From positions 62,001 to 126,000 of the forward strand of contig NW_018364539.1 of assembly GCF_002078875.1 (NCBI RefSeq): 64,000 nucleotides of DNA. Direction: 5' to 3'. Positions within the stretch are counted from its first letter, which is position 1, and every line of letters starts with the position of its first letter. The position numbers and the translations under genes were made by a program. Of the stretch, positions 56,531 to 64,000 are shown piece after piece. The notes below the pieces were generated by a model, which searched no databases, was not told the origin of the DNA, and saw nothing but the letters and a program-made list of their open reading frames with translations. This DNA comes from Numida meleagris. Its lineage: Eukaryota; Chordata; Aves; Galliformes; Numididae.

Positions 56531-57984
56531 ACTTGTTGTGGCTTGTTGGGCTGCAGTGTGCCACAGCTCAGAGCTGGAAAGGGAATGAGTTGCTGCCAGG
56601 GGCATCGCAGCAAGGCAAGGGATGGGGAAGTGAGGAAGTGAAACACCAGAGCTAAGAGGGGGCAGCCCTGCTCCTTGCCTTGCAGGTGGAGAGGACATCC
56701 CCAGCACAGGGAGAGACTGAGACTGGGATAAACCTAACCCAGTCCCCAGAAGGACCAGAGGGAGTGCTGGGTCTGACAGGGGACTGCTGGCAATGCATAC
56801 TCACAGTCTGCTCTCCCTCTGGGTCACACTCATCTGCCCTCCCACCCCATGCCTATGTCCCCCTCTGGGCACACTGACCTTTCCCTGAGCCTTTTCCATG
56901 TCCCATCAGAGTGCCCTGGCTGGGGCACTATACCCCTGACCCCAAAGAGGCACCGTAGCACTCTGAAATCTCATGGGAAGAAATAGGAATTGCTTCAGGA
57001 ACAGATGCAACACAGAAAAACAGCCCCAAAAGCAGCTCAGTGAGGCATGGGGCAACTCAGGCATTTCTGCTCCGAGAGGGCATCAAGGTCACGTTACCCT
57101 CATTACCAAGGGTCCAGCCAGCAAGGCTCAGGAAAAGTTTAAAATGAGTAAGTAAATTCTTACATGCATAAGGCAGTGTGTACAAAGAGGGGCAATTCCT
57201 TTCCTGAAGACCTCAACTCTATAAGCAGATAATGGCAGAGAGGAGATTACAAAATACATAAATATATCGATATATATTTGTATAACCAGTCAGTTTCTCC
57301 ATCCAGCAGTATGCAGGGCTTGGACGTGAGCCAGGATGTGAGCCACTCTTGACTGGGGAAAAGGGGAAAAGGTTTTTGGAAAGCCACATCAGTACCAGCA
57401 GCTACAATGAACTTAATGGAACAACACTGGCTTTGATCAGCTCAGCCGCTTGGGCTCTGTGCAGCATCTTTCCCCAAGAGAAAACCTCCTCATACAATAC
57501 ATACAGCTACCATGGATGCCACCACTGCTCCCAAGAGCTTCACACTCATGCCACAGCCACCCTGTCTGAGTGGCAGTTCCCTTCATCCCGTGCTCCATCT
57601 CTACTATGGAAGGTTCAGCCAGTGCCAAGTCAAGGCAAGATGTTATGGGAACACATCCATTCTGGCCACAAGCTGAAGATCCTGGACAACTCCCTGTCTC
57701 CAGTGATTTGGAAGATAGGGGCCCTGGGCACATGGTGCCTGGTGATGTTGCTGCTGGCGGGGCACATGGAGATCCCCTCCTGCTAGTTGCTCCAAGGTTT
57801 GCAGGAAGGTCTTGTAGAGCAGAATGCACCAGGCTTGATCCCCCTCCCTCTTAAGTGGTGGAAACTCTTCATTTGGCACTCACCTGATCAATACCTCACC
57901 CAAATTTTACAACACTGGCTCTTGCAGGCCCAAGCCCCAGTTTTCAAACATCAGCACAACAGCCTCAGACCAGTCACTCCATGT
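56531..57984. other. no supported gene
   Basis: A 145-codon plus frame at 57349-57786 has no motif and overlaps a 130-codon minus frame. I cannot support either. A small TA-rich patch lies at 57255-57283. Confidence 0.35.
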
Positions 57985-58198
57985 CATAGAATCATAGGAT
58001 CATCAAGGTAGAAAACTCCTCTGAGATTACCAAGCCCAACCCCAGCCCACCCCAGCATGCCCACTGCCCATGTCCCTCAGTGCCACATCTCCATGGTTCT
58101 TGAACACCTCCAGGGATGGTGACCCCACCACTCCCTGGGCAGCCTGTGCCAATGCATCACCACTCCTTCTGAGAATAATTTTTTCCTCATACCCAACC
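57985..58198 (-). mobile_element. CR1 LINE 3' end
   Basis: CATAGAATCATAGGATCATC, TCCCTCAGTGCCACATCTCC and CACTCCCTGGGCAGCCTGTG. Confidence 0.96.
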
Positions 58199-61100
58199 AG
58201 AGCACCTGGCTGTATTGGGCACTAAGCATGCACTGCCACGCATGCACCTGCGCACGTCTCCTCTGGTCTTTGCTGGTGAAGAAAAGACCAGTCCCAGCCA
58301 TATACCTATTTCAAATTGTCTCAGAAGTCCTGCTTCTTTTATTGAAAAGTCAAATGAACTCAGGCTAATCTCAGATTTGAATTTTCTAGGACAATAGGAA
58401 GGCACTGGAATTTAATTGATTTTGATTACCTGCCTTATTATTATGCTGCCAGTAGCGATAGTTCAGGTTGGTGTAATTTTAAATTTACTGTGAGATGAAT
58501 CTGACATTTTTCCGCTGTTGAACAGAGGACTTGAGCAATGCTTCAGCTCTTCACAAAGATGTCATAATTAATTCAGTAATCTCTCTTCTGGATACGGAGA
58601 TAGAAAAGGAAGACACGGTGGCACGTACTCTGCATCTAGGAGCTGAATGAACAACGGATGCACTACTCCAGTGTTCCCGAGATTGATTGTATTTTTTTTT
58701 AACATTCAACACAATTTCTGCTGCAAAGACACCTCTTCCCCTCTCCTGTCAGCACACAAGTGGGACTTATTAGCTGGCAATAATTTACAGCCAAAAGGTC
58801 AGCTAATCTTCCCCCAGCTGGCTCCAGGAAACATTTCCATCCCCCGAGCAGCCTGGAACAAATGCTTCCAAAATCCAAACCTTGCTGCTTTCTTCAAGGC
58901 TGCTTGAGCCTTTCTATCTCATTCTCTTCCCACCAGGTGAGCATACAGCTCCCCAGCTGAACACAGGGTTTGTGTTGAATTGGGCTATCCGAATGCTTGA
59001 GACAAGTGAGTTCCAGCTTGGGAGCTCCATCCTGGGAGCCCCACCTCCAGCCATAGGAGCTGCAGCAGGAGAAGCAGACCTGAGCAGTCACACTGATGTG
59101 CTGGTAAGGGTGCAGTGCAGCTAGCAGACTCACTGCTCTGACGTGGGGCCATCAACTCCCCACATGTCAGCGTGTGCAGACCTAAGTTCTGCTTTCCTCT
59201 GTGGTAAGTGATCTGAACACTTGGTCATGCAAACTGAAGGAAGATGTGCAGCAGATGCTCCATCCCACCCCATCCCACCCTATCCCATTGCATCCCACCC
59301 CATCTACTGCTGCAGGGACACATGAGCCATGCCCTCCCCTCCCATGGGAAGTGTTTTCCCATCTGCCAGGGATGCCTGGCTGGGAGTTGCTGCCCAGCTG
59401 AAGCACATGTTGTTTTCGTGCAATGGAAATTAAACAGAACTGTGAACTGGGACCAAAGTCTCTATTGACAGTGATATTATTTGAAAAGATAAGACTTTAA
59501 ATGCGTACCGCACAAGACAAAACCTGGACAGGCAGACAATAGAAGAGTAGGGTATTGGTTTTTTTTTTCTTTTAAGAATTTGGAAAGCAGGATAGCCTAG
59601 CATAGCTAGTGCTATAATAAAATAATAAACATGTATTTTAAAATGGTTTAGAGCAACAGGGAATATGAAAAAAAAAAAAAAAAAACAGAACATTACCACT
59701 TATTTTACTTTAACTGCCAAGTAGAATTAGAAAAAAAACCGTTCCTTCATCTCACAACAGTTACATCTCCTCGAGCCAACCATTAAAGACAAATGAATTA
59801 AATTAATGTGCCCTTCTGAATCGAAGCACCAACCATTCAAAAGATGTGTGCATAGGAGCAGCAGTGCTCCCAGCCAGCACAGACCTCCACACGCGCTCTA
59901 TTTCTCAATGCAGCCAAAGGGACCCACTGATGTGACGGCACAATCACTTCCAGGTGGGCAGAAGGCACTGGATAAGGATGACATGTACCTGAAACACACA
60001 ACATTTGTACCTGGGACACTGAGAAGTTTGAGATGCGAAGAGTCGTGTCCTGGACCCATTTCCATCCCTGGCCTGGCCTGTTTGGCGGAGGCGTTCCCAG
60101 ATGTTGGCACATCACTGCCCACCTGGGCGAGCAGCTTCTGTGGCATCCTAGAATTCTGGTTTTCTGCTCAGCCTTGCAATTCATTGTGCCAGAAAATTCG
60201 TTGGTGTGTGAGAACGTGTTAAGGGTTTGTTTTGTTCTGTTGACCTGTTTACACTTAAAAGATCGATAGTGAGACTTCAGCGGGCAGCTGGGGAGAAGCA
60301 GAACAACTGCAGCCTGTTTTCCGACCCATTTGTGCTCCCTCTTCCAACCAGCCACCCCAGCACCACCACCCAAATTCCACCACATCCCCAGGAGGCAGCT
60401 CGCCATCGTGCTGGCTGACCTCGAGCTGCCAAGCCCGTTCCTTTCCGCCTCTCTGCAAGTGCTCCTCTGCCAGGTAACACCATTTCTAGAAGCATAATTG
60501 TCTTCGAGCCATCTACCCTTCTTTCAAATATGATTGAAATTGGCCAAACTGCTCAAAAATGGTGATAGTGGGGGAGAGACTGGCGAGGAGACAGATGGCA
60601 GACAGCTCAGCTCCTCCAGCCTAAATTGGGCTGATTGAGACGTGGGAATGCTTTCACCCTCTCCTGAAAAATTCTATCACTCTTTCGTTGAAATTCAAAA
60701 CTCAGTTTTGCGACATTCTGAATGTGACTTTTTCACCTGGCCAAAACTGGGATGACATTAAGGATATCTTGGCAGAACAGCACTTGGTGCTTTGCCAAGG
60801 AACGAAGCAGCTCTGAGCAAGGAATTAAAATGCAGCTGGAGGGAGAACAGAGCAATGGGAATAAAACAAAGCAAAACAAGGCAAAACAAAACGTGGAGTT
60901 TGCTGAGGAGCTGAGGGTGGGAGATGGCAGTATGAATTTTAAACGTGTTTCAGAAAAAAACGGACTGGTCATCCCACCAACACCAGCCCTCAGCAAAACA
61001 GCAAAACTCAGTTCGTATCACAGATTTGTACCAGTGGGGTCCCTGCAGAGCCAGCCCTGCGGATCCCAGCAGGGATTCAGAAATCCTGGCTCCCCACGTA

Positions 61101-61629
61101 GGTACATCACTGCTCTCTCAGCACTCTGTTGGGAGGAACACTGACAGCTCAAAATCACCGCTTCTGAATTATTTTTTTTGGCTTTTGTCTTCTCCTGTCT
61201 TAACGCGGGCATGGGTTACAACTGGTACCTGATGGAAGCCTACTACACACCAGCACATCGCGGTCAAAGGCACGCGCAAGCCAAGCGGCCAGCAGACAGG
61301 GTCGTGACCCTCACTGCTGCTGGGATGTGCCTGGCCTCGTGTTAGCCCAACGTCAGCTCCACAGCCCAAGGGACCAAGCACACGTTGATGACACAACACA
61401 CGCTGATGACCCAGATAACCAAGAGCAGCCCTCATGGGACAGGCAACGTGCAGACAGACGGGGATGGAGAGGGGGATAAATCCCATTCCCCCCCACTTAT
61501 GCATTATGCACTGGCCACCTGCATCTTTGTTCTGGACAAAACACGTCCACCTCTCCTCGATGCATATTCACTCGATTCTGTCACAGTAAGAACACAAAGG
61601 AAGACACGCTGGCTTTGCATGTCTACATG
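58199..61629. other. no supported gene
   Basis: It holds a short CATCCCACC pentamer repeat at 59261-59304, an A20 run near 59670 and a GCAAAACAAG-rich run at 60865-60895. A unique AT-rich block at 58400-58600 could be a conserved regulatory element. Frames up to 189 codons (minus 59837-60406) have no motif and overlap open plus frames. Confidence 0.35.
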
Positions 61630-61645
61630 AGCCATCTGCTTCTAT

Positions 61646-61651
61646 TTTATT
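61646..61651 (-). promoter_or_regulatory. poly(A) signal AATAAA of the 62-kb minus-strand exon
   Basis: AATAAA on the minus strand about 275 bases past the stop at 61926, in TTTTATCAATAAAATAGAAG. Confidence 0.6.
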
Positions 61652-61925
61652 GATAAAAACCTGCTCACTGAAACAAAATAAGACTGTTTCTAAGGTGTGG
61701 ACGGTTGTACGTGCGTGCGGGTGATTTCAGCCCAGAATTCTACAGAAGCTGGGTTTAATGCTTTTTTTTCTTTTTTCCCAGTCAGATATCATCGAGACAT
61801 TAGTATTCCTAACACAGCATATAATTAGCGAGAGGCAATATATTGTATGTTCATGCACGTTAACACTTAAGTAGAATAAAAATGTTTCATTGTCAAGCAC
61901 ATGAAAAGCTAAGAATAAACCCATA

Positions 61926-62315
61926 TCACTCTTCCTGTTGAATATCCAAACATCTTTTCATCGTATTTTTCATCCTTTTTTTAAAATCAGTTTTGCACTT
62001 CAGCTCCTCTCTTTCAATCACACATAGCAAGTGAAACGATGCTGATACCATTCCAGTTGCCACACCAGTCAGTTCCAGTCCTTTATTAGCTAGACAGAAG
62101 GTACCATTTTTCAGTGCAATCTTTGAACCTTTACAGAAGTGAAAAGGCGATATGAATTTGTTTTGTATAGCCATCAGAATATGAACGATTCTCCTTCCAT
62201 TGACATACTTATAATTGAACAACAAATTCAAGCCCCACAAGCCTTGCTGTGGACATGAAGTGTTATACCATGTCCTGGGATGTGTGGGAGAATGTGCGCA
62301 CCTCAACTGGAGCAC
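61926..62315 (-). CDS. probable last exon of an unrecognised minus-strand gene
   Basis: A minus-strand acceptor (CACTGGGCTCTGCAG) precedes a frame that stays open for 129 codons to TGA at 61926. It reads GLWGLNLLFNYKYVNGRRIV, then HILMAIQNKFISPFHFCKGS, KIALKNGTFCLANKGLELTG and VATGMVSASFHLLCVIEREE. The end is basic (FKKRMKNTMKRCLDIQQEE). An ATG in the same frame at 62349-62351 would allow a 141-residue start without splicing. A GTAAGT donor at 62356-62361 marks the end of a preceding exon, but the 46-base gap to the acceptor is too short for a normal intron, so one of the two sites is probably not used with the other. The hydrophobic VATGMVSASFHLLCVI stretch could be a buried strand or membrane-near segment. 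Family not recognised. Confidence 0.5.
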   Translation of the reverse strand: MLQLRCAHSPTHPRTWYNTSCPQQGLWGLNLLFNYKYVNGRRIVHILMAIQNKFISPFHFCKGSKIALKNGTFCLANKGLELTGVATGMVSASFHLLCVIEREELKCKTDFKKRMKNTMKRCLDIQQEE

Positions 62316-62361
62316 CTGCAGAGCCCAGTGGGAAACGCAACAGTAAGACATGAAAACTTAC

Positions 62362-64000
62362 CCTGCCAGAAATGGTGTGCTCTTCCAGGAGAGAAAGAAG
62401 CCAATATGCACTAAAGAATGACTTATTTAGTACAGTATGCTTACATCAACAGTCAAATATACATCGAACCGTGCTTCCATGCAAAGGCCTTGGGGGCACA
62501 AGAGTATAAAAAACATTTTTATATACACATGTATAAATGCCATGTAGTATTTAAACCAAATGAATATGTCACTTACTCTTCACGACAAACAGAAGGCAAA
62601 ATTCTGCTGGGAAAAAGTCATAGCAGAGAATAGAGCCCAGCAGGACACCCACAGCTGTGCCAGCAGAGGCCAATAGAAAGGAGGTGGGACTGGTTTAATT
62701 GGAAACCTTGTGCTTGAGATGCCACACAGTGACAGCAAGAGACCGGAGAACAGGTTTTGTCCTGAGCACCATGAACAGAAGATATTGCTGCCAGGCATGG
62801 CCCTGACTCAGAGTGGATCTCTGCAGATATTAATGAAAGGATGGGAGATGGTGTGAAACAAAAGCACCTGGAAAGTGCTAACAAAACAACTGGGATGAGG
62901 AAAACAGGCAGAATTATATGATTTTTTCCCAGCTGCTAATGAGAAATTTGTGATGTTCTCATCAGCCTGAGAAATGGAGACGTGCAATAAAACGCCTTCC
63001 CTGGAGGTCAAGGGTAATTAATGGTAGTGGACTCAGCAAGGAATTCAACTTTTGTCTGAATCTTGAATCCTCCCTGCCCTTCTCCCATGGCTACAGCAGC
63101 TTTTGTCTCTTGTTCCTCAACAAGACCAGCCCACACTGGGTATGCAGTTATAGGGGACGCCTCCAGAGCATTTAGTATCTGGGTGACACTCATCTCTTGC
63201 AGCCAGCAGGAAATGCAGGAGCCAGGCCACATCTGCACCTCCTTGTACCTGTAGCTGCCCTGGGAGATGTAATTTCTACCAAACCACAATTTTGTTCAGT
63301 AAGACCCAAGACTCTGTTTTCAGATTTTCTAAAGAGATGTGCAACAGTGGGTCTCCATCTGGCTTTCAGGTCTCATTCCGAAATTTTCCAGCCTCAGCTG
63401 CCAAATGCTCAGCATTGCACAACAACATGGTCACCCTGTCAGCAAGGTGGTACTAAGCACCACGGCCCACCTGCATCAGCCTTCCTCCCATCTCACCAGC
63501 AGCAGGATTGTGGTTGGGTATGTCCCCATGGCAGGCAGGACCCAAATTCACCACTGGTCCCCAGATGATGATTGAAAATCTCATGCTGAACTTTTACCTG
63601 CCATACCCAACTGCTGGGTATTCCCTGATTTTTCCTCCCATGTAGGAGCACAGGGGAAACAGCCTGACCTTCAGCCTCCTATTCTGGGGGGTGGGGGCAA
63701 AGTCTGCAGCATTCCTGCCGCATCCCAATCCAGACAGGTGGTTTGCATGGAGAAGAGAGAGACTGGAACACAGAAGAGATGAATGATGCCTACCAAGTTC
63801 TTTATCCAGGGTACAGCATTGACCTATATCTGCTTCACAAAGGTGAAAAAACATGGATAGCTGTGTGGGCTGAGCAGGAACATCTTCCTGCTGCCAGCTG
63901 GCAAACAGCTTGGGGATTACAGCATGAGGATTAATAGCCTTTGTCATTTGTAAGTGCAGATGCTAACCTTACTCACATGACGGACTGATCTTCTTTGGAT
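62362..64000. other. no supported gene
   Basis: Frames of 60-123 codons on both strands between 62418 and 63947 have no motif, and their splice sites do not connect to the exon at 62 kb. Earlier exons of that gene may lie here or beyond the window. Confidence 0.35.

Noticed and set aside
55863..56707. Long proline/serine-rich minus-strand frames (134-233 codons)
   Set aside because: They are translations of the GGGAT pentanucleotide repeat and the CpG island, where stops are rare.
57349..57829. 145-codon plus and 130-codon minus frames
   Set aside because: Neither has a motif, polyadenylation signal or splice sites fitting a gene.
59837..60406. 189-codon minus frame
   Set aside because: It overlaps an open 138-codon plus frame, has no motif, and shows no splice support.
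1..64000. tRNA, rRNA, CRISPR, bacterial operon or phage features
   Set aside because: I looked for these and saw none. The DNA has vertebrate repeats and intron-bearing genes.

Overview
The window is nuclear DNA of a bird, most likely a galliform. The evidence is more than twenty CR1 (chicken repeat 1) LINE copies ending in the typical GGTTGGA..GATCTT..TTCCAACC..GATTCTATGA tail, GT-AG introns, one clear CpG island, vertebrate microsatellites and no bacterial-style gene packing. There is no long intact single-exon gene. Most long open frames here are chance or CR1-derived. The real coding signal lies in short exons with splice sites, read by eye and not confirmed by any search.

Layout. (1) 1-3.9 kb: three decayed, same-strand pieces of ITPRIPL1-like genes (inositol 1,4,5-trisphosphate receptor-interacting protein-like), with a 40-bp minisatellite between two of them. 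(2) 4-45 kb: AT-rich, exon-poor DNA with CR1 fragments. On the minus strand there is a phase-compatible chain of exons at 29.1, 28.4, 27.9 and 27.4 kb, and further exon-like segments at 15.6-15.7 kb and 10.6-10.7 kb, the last with a stop codon and an ATTAAA signal. I read these as one, possibly two, minus-strand genes that I cannot name. (3) 45.7-56.3 kb: a minus-strand gene with a convincing last exon, 3'UTR and AATAAA near 45.75 kb, probable upstream exons at 47.0 and 54.8 kb, and a likely start in the CpG island at 55.1-56.4 kb. That island carries three 12-bp-spaced GTTGCTAGG motifs resembling RFX X-box half sites. Inside the gene span, on the same strand, is a SERTA-domain gene related to SERTAD4 (49.6-50.17 kb). 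Its two exons are joined by an open 87-nt intron, but its 5' end is broken or unresolved. (4) 56.4-64 kb: simple repeats, one CR1, and another minus-strand last exon with AATAAA near 61.65 kb of an unrecognised gene.

The best candidates for something undescribed are the compact SERTAD4-like gene, the unnamed minus-strand multi-exon genes, and the tandem X-box-like motifs in the CpG island.
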